DNA of 64,000 bases from Micrococcales bacterium 31B. Lineage in GTDB: Bacteria > Actinomycetota > Actinomycetes > Actinomycetales > Dermabacteraceae. Below the pieces are notes generated by a model. It was not told the origin of the DNA. It did no database searches and saw only the letters and a list, made by a program, of their open reading frames with translations. Below are positions 1 to 8,930 of the stretch, piece by piece; position 1 is the first letter of the stretch, and each line of letters begins with the position of its first letter. Both the position numbers and the translations under genes were made by a program. The DNA lies in contig JAFFTF010000005.1 in the NCBI GenBank assembly GCA_022803075.1, positions 290,278 to 354,277 of the forward strand, in the 5' to 3' direction.

Positions 1-24
1 CCCGCCGTATTTGAACAGCAGGCT

Positions 25-747
25 TCAGCCAGTGACGGGCCAGCCGGTCACAGTTTTGGGGCGCGGCGCCGCATAGGTGCGCACCTTGGAGGTGGTCAGC
101 CCGAGCCGCACGAGCGACTCGGCAATCGTGACCGCGGCAGCCACGCCGTCGACCACGGGCACCCCGAGCTCACGCCGAATGCGCTCGTCCAGGCCCGACA
201 TGCCCCCGCAGCCGAGCACGATCACCTCGGCATGGTCGTCGCGCACGCAGCGCGTGGCCGCCGCGACGATGGCCTCGACGGCGCGATCCGGGTCCTCCTC
301 CAGTTCCAAGACGCCCAACCCACTGGCGCGCACGCTCGCGCAGCGCGCCGTATACCCGCCGAGCAGCAGGCGGTCCTCGATGAGGGGCACGGCCCGGTCG
401 AGGGTCGTGACCACCGAATATTTGTGGCCCAGAAACTGCGCCGTGCTCGCGGCCGCGTCGGTGATGTCGACCACGGGTACGTCGAGGAGTTCTTGAAGGC
501 CCTCCCGCCCGTGCTCGCCGTACCCCGCCTGCACCACGGCGTCGAACTCTCCGTCGAAGCGCGTCACGGCGTCCATCACCGCGATCGCGGCGAGGTAACT
601 TTCGAAATTGCCCTCGCACGAGTCGGCGCCGAAGTGGGGCGTGAGCGGGATGATCTCGGTGCCGGGGCCGGCTGCGGCCCGCGCGGCCGCCGCTATGGAC
701 TCGGTCATCGAGGTGGTGGTGTTGACGTTGGCGACGAGGATTCGCAT
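25..747 (-). CDS. Asp/Glu/hydantoin racemase family protein
   Basis: A 240-residue protein of the Asp/Glu/hydantoin racemase superfamily. These cofactor-independent enzymes invert a carbon next to a nitrogen using two cysteines. The N terminus (MRILVANVNTTTSMTES) is the usual first strand and phosphate/carboxylate-binding turn of hydantoin and allantoin racemases. The second catalytic region, VIVLGCGGMSGL, is intact near residue 180; a clear first Cys in the usual position near residue 80 is not obvious. The ATG follows AGGAG with six bases between. The gene lies 96 bp downstream of an NCS1 nucleobase/hydantoin permease on the same strand, so the pair probably imports and racemises a ureide or hydantoin. 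The exact substrate is inferred from this pairing only. Confidence 0.8.
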   Translation of the reverse strand: MRILVANVNTTTSMTESIAAAARAAAGPGTEIIPLTPHFGADSCEGNFESYLAAIAVMDAVTRFDGEFDAVVQAGYGEHGREGLQELLDVPVVDITDAAASTAQFLGHKYSVVTTLDRAVPLIEDRLLLGGYTARCASVRASGLGVLELEEDPDRAVEAIVAAATRCVRDDHAEVIVLGCGGMSGLDERIRRELGVPVVDGVAAAVTIAESLVRLGLTTSKVRTYAAPRPKTVTGWPVTG

Positions 748-843
748 GAGGGCTCCTGCTCGGGGGTCACAAAGGGGACGGCGAAACGGGGACGGCGAAA
801 GGATGGAGGCCGGGCCAGGGAGGGCCCGGGCGTCCGCAAAAAA

Positions 844-2355
844 TTAGTGGTGGGCTGCCGAGACTGCGATGCGCTCTCCGTCGACGAACTCGTGGCGGCC
901 GCCGCGTTCCGAAATCGCGTAGAACACGACCGCCGCGATGCCCGCGCCGATGAACCACGAGAAGTCGGCGAGGGGCTTGAAGGCCGGCACGAAGGTGGTG
1001 ATGAGCGCGAGCACCGAGGCCGCCGCGAACGCGATGATGGCCTTGTGGTTGACGCCGCCGCGGTAGAAATACGCGCCGGAGGTGGCGTTCGAGTAGAGGT
1101 GCGGCACGTTGATGCCGCCCTTGCGGATCATCCAGTAGTCGGCCATGACGACACCGAACAGGGGGCCGAGCAGGGCGCCGAGGCCGCCCAAGAAGTAGTT
1201 GATCACGACGGGCGAGTTGTAGAGGTTCCACGGCAGAATCACGAAGCCGAGCACCGAGGCCACGAGCGAGGCCTTCGCGAAGTCGAGGTGGCGCGGGAAG
1301 AAGCTGGTGAGCGCGTAGACGGGGGCCACGATGTTGGCCATGACGTTGACCGCGACGGTCAGCAGGAGCAGCGCGAAACTCGCGATGAGCAGCAGGAACG
1401 TATTGGGAATCGCGTGCACGATGTCGGCGGGGCTCGCGATCACCTGGCCGTCGATCTTGTACTGCGCGCCGGCCATCACCATGGCGACGGCCGCGAACAG
1501 GAACGTGTTGATGGGGATACCCCAGAAGTTGCCCATCACGATGGCGCGGCGGCTCTTCGCCCCGCGCGTGAAGTCGCAGAAATTCAGCACGAACGTCGCG
1601 TAAATGGAGACCCACAGGGCGCCGCCGCCGAGAATCGCCCGCCACATCTCGCCGCCCGAGAGCGGGTTAGACGTGGACCACGCGATCGAGAAATCGGCCC
1701 GCGCGAGCATCCAGATGGCGAGGCCCACGAGGGTGACGAGCACGACCGGGCCCGCGAACGCCTCGAACACGCGAATGGTGTTCATGCCGTACCGCACGAT
1801 GAACACCTGGGCGATCCACAGCACCGCGAAGCTGATCCAGCCGAGCGTGGAGAGGCCGAGAATCGAATTGGTGTCGAGGTCGGCGGCGCTCGGGGCCACG
1901 GCGATGATCATGACGCGCAGCACGAGGGTGGCGAGGTAGGTCTGAATGCCGAACCACACGATGGCCACGCCGCCGCGCAGGGCCGCGGGCAGACGGCAGC
2001 CGCGAATGCCGAACGCGATGCGGCTCATCACGGGGAACGGCACGCCCGTCTTGTGCCCCATGAACCCCGAGAGGTTGAGCAGCAAAAACAGCAGAATAGT
2101 GCCCACGACGAACGCCAGGAACACCTGCCACACGCCGAGGCCGAGGGCGAACAGTCCCAGGATGAAGCCGTAGTTGCCCAGACTGTGCACGTCGTTGGCC
2201 CACAGCGCGAAGATGTTATACGTGCTCCAGGGTCGGCCCTCGCGCTGGGTGGGGGCGAGGTCGCGGTTATAGAGGGTCGGGCAGACGCCGTCGGGTAGGG
2301 ACGCCTCGGTGGTGCCGCTGGCAGCCGCCGCGGGGTGGGTCGGTTGAGAAGTCAC
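844..2355 (-). CDS. NCS1 family nucleobase/hydantoin:cation symporter
   Basis: Polytopic inner-membrane transporter of the nucleobase-cation symporter-1 family, which imports uracil, allantoin, hydantoins, cytosine or thiamine precursors. I place the start at the GTG preceded by AAGGAG five bases upstream, giving 503 residues, rather than at an ATG eight codons earlier that lacks a ribosome site. About twelve hydrophobic segments follow a short cytoplasmic N terminus containing NRDLAPT and the family-typical WSTYNIFALWANDVHSLGNY (near residue 45-65). The central SRIAFGIRG motif and the AILGGGALWVSIYATFVLNF region are also typical. With the racemase downstream it forms a probable two-gene uptake operon. 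A pair of palindromes upstream (2426-2461) suggests dedicated regulation. The substrate is uncertain. Confidence 0.9.
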   Translation of the reverse strand: MTSQPTHPAAAASGTTEASLPDGVCPTLYNRDLAPTQREGRPWSTYNIFALWANDVHSLGNYGFILGLFALGLGVWQVFLAFVVGTILLFLLLNLSGFMGHKTGVPFPVMSRIAFGIRGCRLPAALRGGVAIVWFGIQTYLATLVLRVMIIAVAPSAADLDTNSILGLSTLGWISFAVLWIAQVFIVRYGMNTIRVFEAFAGPVVLVTLVGLAIWMLARADFSIAWSTSNPLSGGEMWRAILGGGALWVSIYATFVLNFCDFTRGAKSRRAIVMGNFWGIPINTFLFAAVAMVMAGAQYKIDGQVIASPADIVHAIPNTFLLLIASFALLLLTVAVNVMANIVAPVYALTSFFPRHLDFAKASLVASVLGFVILPWNLYNSPVVINYFLGGLGALLGPLFGVVMADYWMIRKGGINVPHLYSNATSGAYFYRGGVNHKAIIAFAAASVLALITTFVPAFKPLADFSWFIGAGIAAVVFYAISERGGRHEFVDGERIAVSAAHH

Positions 2356-2425
2356 GTGATCTCCTTGCAGATGGGCCACGGCACCTTAGCGCGTGACGCA
2401 CTCTACAGTAGTGACTTTTGCCAAC

Positions 2426-2461
2426 TTTCGCTATGCGGTAACGAAATTCCGCATAGCGGAA
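2426..2461. promoter_or_regulatory. Two tandem palindromic operator sites upstream of the NCS1 permease
   Basis: Two adjacent copies of a 15-16 bp palindrome lie 70-105 bp upstream of the permease start. The distal copy, TTCCGC-ATA-GCGGAA (2447-2461), is a perfect 6+6 inverted repeat. The proximal copy, TTTCGC-TAT-GCGGTAA (2426-2441), has the same core with one altered base in each arm. Centres are 21 bp apart, about two helical turns, so a dimer of dimers could bind one face. TTCCGC-like arms with a short spacer are typical of IclR-family operators; that assignment is inference, and no regulator gene is adjacent. Confidence 0.6.
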
Positions 2462-2476
2462 AATGAAACGGCTCGC

Positions 2477-3460
2477 CTAGAACCCAAGCTTACGCATCTG
2501 CTTGGGGTCGCGCTGCCAATCCTTCGCGACCTTAACGTGCAGGTCGAGGAATATTCGCCGCTGCATGAGCGCCTGAATGCCCATTCGAGACGTCGACCCC
2601 ACCTCCTTGAGGCGCGAACCGCCGCGCCCGATCACGATCGCCTTCTGGCTCGGGCGCTCCACGTAAATGTTCACCCGTACGATCAACCGGCCGGGACCGA
2701 ACACGCTCTTGGTCGGTTGATCGCGCTGCGATTCGTCCTCGACAATCTCTTCAACCACCACCGCGAGCGAGTGCGGCAGCTCGTCGCGCACACCCTCGAG
2801 GGCGGCCTCACGCACCAATTCAGCAATGAACTTCTCGTGGTCCTCGTCGGTGATCTCGTCGGCCGGGTATAGCTGCGGAGACGGTGGCAAGTGCGACGCG
2901 ATCACGTCGGTGATGACATCAAGCTGCAGGTCTTTCACGCTCGACACCGGCACAATGTCGTCGAAATCCATGAGTTCTTGCACCGCGAGCAACTGCTCAC
3001 CCACGGCGTCCTTGGAGACCGCATCGATCTTCGTGACCACGGCGATGATCTTGAGCCGCCGCTTCTCGCTCTTCAACTGGGCGAGATCGCCCGCAATGTG
3101 CCGGTCGCCGGGGCCGATCTTTTGATCAGCGGGAATGCACAGGCCGATCACGTCGACCTCTGCGAGCGTGTCATGCACGAGAGTGTTGAGCCGTTCGCCG
3201 AGCAGAGTGCGGGGTCGGTGCAGGCCCGGCGTATCCACGATCACGATCTGATAATAGTCACGCGTCACGATGCCGCGAATGGTGTGCCGCGTGGTCTGCG
3301 GCTTCGAGGAGGTGATCGCCACCTTCTGCCCCACCAGGGCGTTCGTGAGGGTCGACTTGCCCGCGTTGGGGCGACCGACCAGGGCAAAGAACCCCGCCCT
3401 GAAGCCCTCGGGCTGTGCGCCCAGGCCCTGAGCCGAATCGCTGTCATACGTACTGGTCAT
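2477..3460 (-). CDS. era: GTPase Era, 16S rRNA/30S assembly factor
   Basis: Essential GTPase that binds the 3' end of 16S rRNA and couples 30S maturation to cell growth. The GTPase domain shows G1 GRPNAGKST (near residue 29), G2 QTTRHTIRG, G3 DTPGLHRP and G4 VTKID, where Thr replaces the usual Asn. The C-terminal KH domain has IVIGRGGSRLKEVG and the family-typical IFLDLHVKVAKDW. At 327 residues it is slightly longer than the usual 300 because of an N-terminal extension of about 20 residues. Its ATG overlaps the stop of the upstream CBS-domain gene (ATGA), so translation is probably coupled. It is the last gene of the housekeeping run. Confidence 0.97.
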   Translation of the reverse strand: MTSTYDSDSAQGLGAQPEGFRAGFFALVGRPNAGKSTLTNALVGQKVAITSSKPQTTRHTIRGIVTRDYYQIVIVDTPGLHRPRTLLGERLNTLVHDTLAEVDVIGLCIPADQKIGPGDRHIAGDLAQLKSEKRRLKIIAVVTKIDAVSKDAVGEQLLAVQELMDFDDIVPVSSVKDLQLDVITDVIASHLPPSPQLYPADEITDEDHEKFIAELVREAALEGVRDELPHSLAVVVEEIVEDESQRDQPTKSVFGPGRLIVRVNIYVERPSQKAIVIGRGGSRLKEVGSTSRMGIQALMQRRIFLDLHVKVAKDWQRDPKQMRKLGF

Positions 3461-4863
3461 GCACTCTTTCCTTTGCGCGGGGCTGTGCCCGCCTCATCGT
3501 CGCCATCCGTGGGCGCGGGTTCAGACTCCCGCCCTCCCGGCAGCGCAACCTTTACATCGCTCGCCTCGTCCGGGTCATCGCCCTGGGGGCTCGCCTCGCG
3601 CCAGATCTGCACCTTGTGCAGCGTCTTGCGGCGTCCCGCCGACTCCAGAGCGAGGATGTGCATTCCCGCCGCGACCGTTTCGGCCCCGGGCACGGGCACG
3701 AGGCCAATGGTCTTGCCGAGCAGTCCGCCGACCGAATCGACGTCTTCGTCCTCGATCTCGAGGTCGAGCAGCTCGCCCGCATCCGAGACGTTCATGTGGG
3801 CGGGCACCACCCACACGCCAGGCTCCACTTCCTGGGGCTGATCCTGCTCGCCGTGGTCATGCTCATCGCTGATCTCGCCGATGATCTCCTCGATCAGATC
3901 TTCGATCGTCGCGAGGCCCGCCACGCCACCGTACTCGTCCACGACTATGACCACGTGCACGGCCGCCTGGCGCATGCGATCGAGCACCGAGTCAATTGCG
4001 CTCGAATCGGGCACAAACTGGGGCGCCCGCATGTGCGCCGTGACGGGCGAGGTCTCGGCCACGGGGCTACCGCTATAGAGCGCGCGCAGGATGTCTTTGA
4101 GGTACAACAATCCGCGCAGGTCGTCGACGTCCTCGCCGATGACGGGCAGGCGTGAGTGACCCGAGCGATTAAACAGCCGGATCGCCTGCCGCAGCGTGGC
4201 CTCCGCGCCGATGGTCACCATGCGCGTGCGATCCACCATCACCTGGCGCACGGGAGTATTGCCGAACTGCACGACCGACTGAATCATCTCGGCCTCGTCG
4301 TCTTCAATCGCCTCGTTCTCGCTCGCGATCTCGACAATCTGGCGCAAATGCACGTCGCTCGCAAACGGGCCGCCGCCGACCTTGCCGCCCGGGGTTACCG
4401 ACTGCCCGATGTGAACGAGCAGTCGCGACACTCCGCCAAACCACAGGTACACGACCCGCAGGGCGAAGGCAGCCCGCAGGGCGGTCTGCTCGGGGGCCTT
4501 GCGACCGCGCGTACGTGGCGAGACGCCCGTCAAGATAAACGAGGCCAGGGCGCTCGTGAGGAGGCCGAGCAGCCCGGCCGCCCACCACGCGTCCTGAAAT
4601 TGCGCGTAGACGAGCGTGAAAATGACCGCCGCCACCATTTCGAGCGTGACCCGCACGAACACCGCCGCGGCCATCACCACGGGCAGATCGTGTAGCAGGA
4701 GCACGAGGCGGCGAGTGGCGGGCCGGGGGTCCGACTCGGCGAGGCTCTCGGCGCGCGAGCGGGAGATAAGGTTGAGTGCGGTCTCGCCCGCGGCGAGCAG
4801 CCCCGCGAATGCCAGCGCCCCGATCGCGACCAGGATCAGGGCGAAGGATATAGAGCCACTCAT
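3457..4863 (-). CDS. CNNM transmembrane domain (DUF21), CBS-pair, CorC/HlyC-type membrane protein
   Basis: Membrane protein of the hemolysin C/CorC/CNNM family, implicated in Mg2+ or Co2+ efflux and homeostasis. I take the ATG giving [15 protein letters not shown], 468 residues, because it overlaps the ybeY stop as ATGA; a longer open frame exists upstream but runs into ybeY. The first ~150 residues hold three to four hydrophobic helices (the CNNM domain). Two CBS motifs follow (VMVDRTRMVTI..., HMRAPQFVPDSSAIDSVL, and VVDEYGGVAGLATIEDLIEEIIGEI near residue 320). The C-terminal CorC/HlyC domain contains GELLDLEIEDEDVDSVGGLL. A charged 45-residue tail ends the protein. It sits between ybeY and era, the standard actinobacterial order. 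Confidence 0.93.
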   Translation of the reverse strand: MSGSISFALILVAIGALAFAGLLAAGETALNLISRSRAESLAESDPRPATRRLVLLLHDLPVVMAAAVFVRVTLEMVAAVIFTLVYAQFQDAWWAAGLLGLLTSALASFILTGVSPRTRGRKAPEQTALRAAFALRVVYLWFGGVSRLLVHIGQSVTPGGKVGGGPFASDVHLRQIVEIASENEAIEDDEAEMIQSVVQFGNTPVRQVMVDRTRMVTIGAEATLRQAIRLFNRSGHSRLPVIGEDVDDLRGLLYLKDILRALYSGSPVAETSPVTAHMRAPQFVPDSSAIDSVLDRMRQAAVHVVIVVDEYGGVAGLATIEDLIEEIIGEISDEHDHGEQDQPQEVEPGVWVVPAHMNVSDAGELLDLEIEDEDVDSVGGLLGKTIGLVPVPGAETVAAGMHILALESAGRRKTLHKVQIWREASPQGDDPDEASDVKVALPGGRESEPAPTDGDDEAGTAPRKGKSA

Positions 4864-5321
4864 GGCGCGCCGCGCTGGGCCAGAAAGGCCGTCAGCAGCG
4901 CCCGCTGGAGGCCAAACATTTCTTTTTCTTCCTCCGGCTCGGCGTGATCGTAGCCCAACAAATGCAAGATGCCGTGGGTCGTGAGCAGCAGCATTTCTTC
5001 GAGCGTGGAATGACCCGCGCCCTCCGCCTGCCGCTGCGCCACGGTGGGGCACACGACGACATCTCCGAGCAGGCCCTGCGGGGCGCGTTCGGTCTCACTA
5101 CCGGGGCGCAGTTCGTCCATGGGGAAGCTCAGCACGTCGGTGGGGCCGGGTTCGTCCATCCACTCGATGTGCAGGCGTTCCATGGCAGCCTCATCCACAA
5201 AAAGGATGTTGAGATCGGTCTGCGGATGCAACTTCATCTGGCCCATCACGTGCCGCGCGAGCGCGCCAAACTCGTGCTCGGGCAGTTCGAAGCCGCTCTC
5301 GTTGTTGATCTCGATGCTCAC
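4860..5321 (-). CDS. ybeY: Endoribonuclease YbeY, rRNA maturation factor
   Basis: Zinc-dependent endoribonuclease needed for 16S rRNA 3'-end maturation and 70S quality control. The metal site [11 protein letters not shown] near residue 115 carries the three histidines of the family, and SFPMDEL is the conserved upstream strand. The protein is 153 residues, the normal size. It starts at a GTG that overlaps the phoH stop (GTGA), and its own TGA overlaps the ATG of the CBS-domain gene, so three consecutive genes are linked by 4-base overlaps and are probably translationally coupled. Confidence 0.96.
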   Translation of the reverse strand: MSIEINNESGFELPEHEFGALARHVMGQMKLHPQTDLNILFVDEAAMERLHIEWMDEPGPTDVLSFPMDELRPGSETERAPQGLLGDVVVCPTVAQRQAEGAGHSTLEEMLLLTTHGILHLLGYDHAEPEEEKEMFGLQRALLTAFLAQRGAP

Positions 5322-6451
5322 GCTTTGTCTCCTGCGGGGCGTTCTGCGGGGCGCTCGGTGGGTAGGCCTCGATCGTCACGCGTATCGCGCGCGCTGCGGC
5401 TCGACCCGCCGCGACCCGCGAAGTGCCGCCGCTGCCCCTCGTAGGCGGAGTAGTCCTGGGTGGTGTCCCACTTATCGTAGGCCGCGACGATCTCGGAGAC
5501 GAGACGATGGCGCACCACGTCGGTGCTGTCGAGACGGCAGAACGCAATATCGTCGACTCCCTCCAGCACCTCGGAGACCACGCGCAGGCCCGAACGCGTG
5601 CCCGACGGCAGGTCAACCTGCGTGACATCGCCCGTAATCACCATGCTCGAATTGAAACCGAGGCGAGTGAGGAACATCTTCATCTGCTCGGGCGTCGTGT
5701 TCTGCGCCTCGTCCAAAATGATGAACGCATCGTTCAGGGTGCGGCCACGCATGTACGCGAGCGGGGCGACCTCGATGGTGCCGTTGGCGAGCAGCTTCGG
5801 CACCGAGTCGGGCTCCAGCATGTCGTGCAGCGCGTCGTGAAGGGGCCGCAGGTAGGGGTCGATCTTCTCGTTGAGGGTGCCCGGCAAGAAGCCCAGTCGC
5901 TCGCCCGCCTCGACCGCGGGGCGCGTCAGCACGATGCGGTTCACGCGGCGCGACTGGAGCGCCTGCACGGCCTTCGCCACCGCGAGATAGGTCTTGCCGG
6001 TACCGGCGGGACCAATGCCGAAGATCACCGTGTTCTGATCGATCGCGTCCACGTACTTCTTTTGATTGAGCGTCTTGGGGCGCACGGTGCGCCCGCGCGA
6101 CGACACGATCGACTGATTCATGACGTCCGCGGGCTGAGTGCGCTGGCCGTCGGCCCGCGCGGGGGCGCCCAGCACCACGGCCGCGCGGCGCACGATGTCG
6201 GCCGTCAGCACCTGGCCGGCCGCGGCCACGTCGATCAGCGCCTTGAAGAGGCGCTCGCCATGCAGGGCCGCCTCGGCCTCACCGCGCAGGGTCACCTCCT
6301 GCCCGCGCACGTGGATGTCGACGCCCTCGGTCTCGCGCTCGAGCGCGTCGAGCACGGCGTCCCCCGTGCCCAACACGTTCATCACGGGAACGGCGTCGGG
6401 AATCCAAAACTTACGTTCGATCGGAGGGGTTTCGCCGGAGCGAGAAGTCAT
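5318..6451 (-). CDS. phoH: PhoH-like ATPase (YbeZ type)
   Basis: PhoH/YbeZ-family P-loop NTPase, a predicted RNA helicase-like partner of YbeY in rRNA processing. The N-terminal ~110 residues form the small KH-like domain seen in this family. The ATPase core has Walker [11 protein letters not shown] near residue 155, Walker [11 protein letters not shown], and the MKMFLTRLG and VTQVDLPSG motifs. The C terminus has an additional ~40-residue Arg/Gly/Glu-rich tail ([10 protein letters not shown], then ERPAERPAG) not needed for the fold. At 377 residues it is a little longer than most orthologues because of this tail. It directly precedes ybeY with a GTGA overlap. Confidence 0.95.
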   Translation of the reverse strand: MTSRSGETPPIERKFWIPDAVPVMNVLGTGDAVLDALERETEGVDIHVRGQEVTLRGEAEAALHGERLFKALIDVAAAGQVLTADIVRRAAVVLGAPARADGQRTQPADVMNQSIVSSRGRTVRPKTLNQKKYVDAIDQNTVIFGIGPAGTGKTYLAVAKAVQALQSRRVNRIVLTRPAVEAGERLGFLPGTLNEKIDPYLRPLHDALHDMLEPDSVPKLLANGTIEVAPLAYMRGRTLNDAFIILDEAQNTTPEQMKMFLTRLGFNSSMVITGDVTQVDLPSGTRSGLRVVSEVLEGVDDIAFCRLDSTDVVRHRLVSEIVAAYDKWDTTQDYSAYEGQRRHFAGRGGSSRSARDTRDDRGLPTERPAERPAGDKA

Positions 6452-6496
6452 GCACGGACTTTCTGTGAAAGGAGTTCTGGCTGTTCGCGCCAGGCC

Positions 6497-6859
6497 CTAG
6501 GCAGGCACGGATTCGGTGGAGGAACTGCCGCGTAGCCGCTCGCCCGCAATGACGTGGGCGTGCGCGTGAAACACCGTCTGGCCGGCCCCGGGCCCGGTGT
6601 TGAACAGCAATTTAAAATCGTCGCGGCCGTCGAGCGTCGCGACCTCGCGAGCGGCCGCCGCAATCTCGGCGACCCGCTGCGGCTCGGCGGCCGCCAACTC
6701 GACCACGTCGCGATGATGCGAACGCGGGATGATCAGCACGTGAGTCTGGGCGAGCGGATTGATGTCGCGAAACGCGAGCAGGGTATCGCTCTGCCAGACG
6801 ACGTCGGCGGGAATCCCGCCCGCGACGATGGAGCAAAAAATACAGTCGGTCGAGGTCAT
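6497..6859 (-). CDS. HIT family nucleotide hydrolase/transferase
   Basis: A 120-residue histidine-triad protein of the HINT/Fhit superfamily, which hydrolyses AMP-linked or dinucleoside substrates. The N-terminal CIFCSIVAGGIP carries the CxxC typical of Zn-binding bacterial HIT proteins; the nucleotide-binding strand THVLIIPRSHH follows. The catalytic triad is QTVFHAHAHVIAGE near residue 100 (H-x-H-x-H). It lies between rsmE and phoH in the usual actinobacterial order, 45 bp upstream of phoH. The physiological substrate cannot be read from sequence. Confidence 0.93.
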   Translation of the reverse strand: MTSTDCIFCSIVAGGIPADVVWQSDTLLAFRDINPLAQTHVLIIPRSHHRDVVELAAAEPQRVAEIAAAAREVATLDGRDDFKLLFNTGPGAGQTVFHAHAHVIAGERLRGSSSTESVPA

Positions 6860-6974
6860 GCACTCAGCCTAAACCGTGGGCGATAAGACGGCACCCTACA
6901 TTTTCGCGAGAATCGCCACGTCTCCCACAGTTTGCCGCCCGTTGACCTCGCCGTGGCCCGCCGTTCGCGCGCAC

Positions 6975-7724
6975 TCACCAGCGCCCCAGCCGAACCTGCA
7001 GCGCCGCGAGAGCGGCCGGCCCCGCCGTCGACGCCCGCAGTACCTCGCTGCCGAGCCGCACGGCCACCGCACCTGCGGCAACCAGCGCGGCCACCTCGGC
7101 GTCCGAGATGCCGCCCTCGGGCCCCACGACCAGCGCGATACCCCCGGCCCCGGCCAGCTCGACCCCAGAAAGCGGCTCGGGTGCGGTCTCATGCAGCACC
7201 AGCACGCGAGTTTCGGACGCCACGGCGCCCTCCACCCAGCCCACCAGCTGCTTGGTGGTCGCGAGGGGCAACACCTCGGGCACGAACACCCGGCGCGACT
7301 GTTTGGCCGCCGCGAACACCAGCGCCCGCCACGCGGCGAGCCCCTTCTCGACCTTGGGGCCGCGCCACTGCGCTATCGACCGGTCGGCCTGCCACGGCAA
7401 CACGGCGTCGACCCCCAGCTCGGTGGCGGCCTCGACCGCCATCTCGTCGCGGCCGCCCTTGGCGAGGGCCTGGACGAGGGTGAGTCGGGGGCTCGCGGGC
7501 TCCACGTGCTCGCGCTCCGCGATGGTGAGCGTCAGAGCGCCCGGCAGCGCCGAGGCCACCGTAGCGGAGGCGGTGACGCCCGCGCCGTCAGAGAGCAGCA
7601 CGGTCTCGCCCGCACCGATGCGCATCACGGTGGCGGCGTGCTTGCCCTCGCTGCCGGAAAGGTCGAGGGAGCCGCCCGCGGCCGGGATCGCGCCGGCGGG
7701 AACGAAGAATCGCTTATCGGTCAC
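6975..7724 (-). CDS. rsmE: 16S rRNA m3U1498 methyltransferase RsmE
   Basis: SPOUT-class methyltransferase that methylates N3 of U1498 in 16S rRNA. The N-terminal PUA-like domain (KRFFVP... HAATVMRIGAGETV) is followed by the knotted SPOUT domain. That domain shows QALAKGGRDEMAVEAATELGV, ALVVGPEGGISDAEV near residue 200 and VRLGSEVLRASTAGPAAL at the C terminus, the SAM-binding knot. Length is normal at 249 residues. The start is GTG. It follows dnaJ by 43 bp on the same strand, a linkage common in actinobacteria. Confidence 0.96.
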   Translation of the reverse strand: MTDKRFFVPAGAIPAAGGSLDLSGSEGKHAATVMRIGAGETVLLSDGAGVTASATVASALPGALTLTIAEREHVEPASPRLTLVQALAKGGRDEMAVEAATELGVDAVLPWQADRSIAQWRGPKVEKGLAAWRALVFAAAKQSRRVFVPEVLPLATTKQLVGWVEGAVASETRVLVLHETAPEPLSGVELAGAGGIALVVGPEGGISDAEVAALVAAGAVAVRLGSEVLRASTAGPAALAALQVRLGRW

Positions 7725-7766
7725 AAAACTGCCTGTGCTGGAGACGGATGGAGGGAACGCGCCGCG

Positions 7767-8879
7767 TTAGTGGCCCTTGAAGGCGTCTTTGATGCGCGAG
7801 AAGAATCCGCCGTGGGCCGCGCTCATCTTGCCCTCGGGCCGCACCTCATCGCGCAGCTCGGCTAGTTGGCGCAGCAGCGCTTGCTGCTCGTCGGTGAGGT
7901 CGCGAGGCACGCGCACGTCGAGGCGCACGATGAGGTCGCCACGGCCCTGACCGCGCAAATGCGTGACGCCGAGGCCCCTGAGCGTGATGACATCTCCGCT
8001 CTGGGTGCCGGGGCGCACGTCGATCTCTTGGTCGCCATCGAACGTGCCGATGGTGAAGGTCGTGCCGAGCGCGGCGGCCGTCATGGGCAGTTCGAAATTG
8101 CAGTGGAGGTCGTACTCGCGGCGCACGAACGTGTCGTGGCGACGCTCGCGCACCTCGAGGTACAGGTCGCCGGGGGGGCCGCCCGCGGGGCCGACCTCAC
8201 TCTGAGCCGTGAGACGGATGCGCGTTCCCGTCTCGACGCCCGCGGGAATCTTCACGGTCGAGGCGCGCCGCTGCCTCACGCGGCCCTCGCCCGCACATTC
8301 GGGGCAGGGGTTCGGAATCACGGTGCCGTGACCGTTACAGCCGCTGCACGGCGAGGCGGTCATCACCTGCCCGAGAATGGAGCGGACGACGCGCTGAATC
8401 TGACCCGAGCCGCGACACATGTCGCAGGTTTTGGGCTCGCTACCCGGCGAGCAGCACGTGCCACGACACAGAGTGCACAACACGGCCGAATCGAAGGTAA
8501 TTTCTTTGTCGCCGCCAAAGACCACGGTTTCGAGGTCGATCTCGACACGCAGCAGGGCGTCCTGGCCGCGCTGCTGGCGCGGGATCGGACCGCGCTGCGA
8601 CTGACCGCCCGTGAACATCTGTTCGAAAATGTCGGCGAACCCAAAGCCCGCACCGAAGCCGCCGCCGGGGCCACCCGAGCCGCCCATATCGTAGTTCTGG
8701 CGCTTCTCGGGGCTCGAAAGCACGTCATACGCCTGGCTGACTGCCTTGAAACGGTCGGCCGCCTCGGGCGAGGGGTTGACGTCGGGGTGCAGTTCGCGCG
8801 CCAGCTTGCGATAGGCCTTCTTGATCTGCTCTGGCGTGGCATCGCGGTCGACGCCGAGCTCGGCGTAGTAGTCACTCAC
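7767..8879 (-). CDS. dnaJ: Molecular chaperone DnaJ (HrcA-linked paralogue)
   Basis: Hsp40 co-chaperone that stimulates DnaK. The J-domain has the HPD motif (ELHPDVNPSPEA, near residue 32). A Gly/Phe-rich segment follows (GGSGGPGGGFGAGFGF), then four zinc-finger repeats (CTLCRGTC, CDMCRGSG, CSGCNGHG, CPECAGEG) and two substrate-binding domains. The first repeat is unusual: the final Gly of CxxCxGxG is Cys, giving three adjacent-position cysteines (CRGTCC). Length is 370 residues, normal. It starts with GTG 51 bp after hrcA. This hrcA-linked copy is commonly called dnaJ2 in actinobacteria. Confidence 0.95.
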   Translation of the reverse strand: MSDYYAELGVDRDATPEQIKKAYRKLARELHPDVNPSPEAADRFKAVSQAYDVLSSPEKRQNYDMGGSGGPGGGFGAGFGFADIFEQMFTGGQSQRGPIPRQQRGQDALLRVEIDLETVVFGGDKEITFDSAVLCTLCRGTCCSPGSEPKTCDMCRGSGQIQRVVRSILGQVMTASPCSGCNGHGTVIPNPCPECAGEGRVRQRRASTVKIPAGVETGTRIRLTAQSEVGPAGGPPGDLYLEVRERRHDTFVRREYDLHCNFELPMTAAALGTTFTIGTFDGDQEIDVRPGTQSGDVITLRGLGVTHLRGQGRGDLIVRLDVRVPRDLTDEQQALLRQLAELRDEVRPEGKMSAAHGGFFSRIKDAFKGH

Positions 8880-8930
8880 GGTGGTGCACTCTTCTTTACT
8901 GTTGAATAACTCGGATGAGGTGATGGAGGG

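Noticed and set aside
232-2298. Long plus-strand open frame (688 codons) opposite the racemase and permease genes
   Set aside because: Its translation is His/Arg/Glu/Asp-rich with no family motifs, as expected from the antisense of a high-GC gene; the minus-strand NCS1 and racemase products have clear motifs and ribosome sites.
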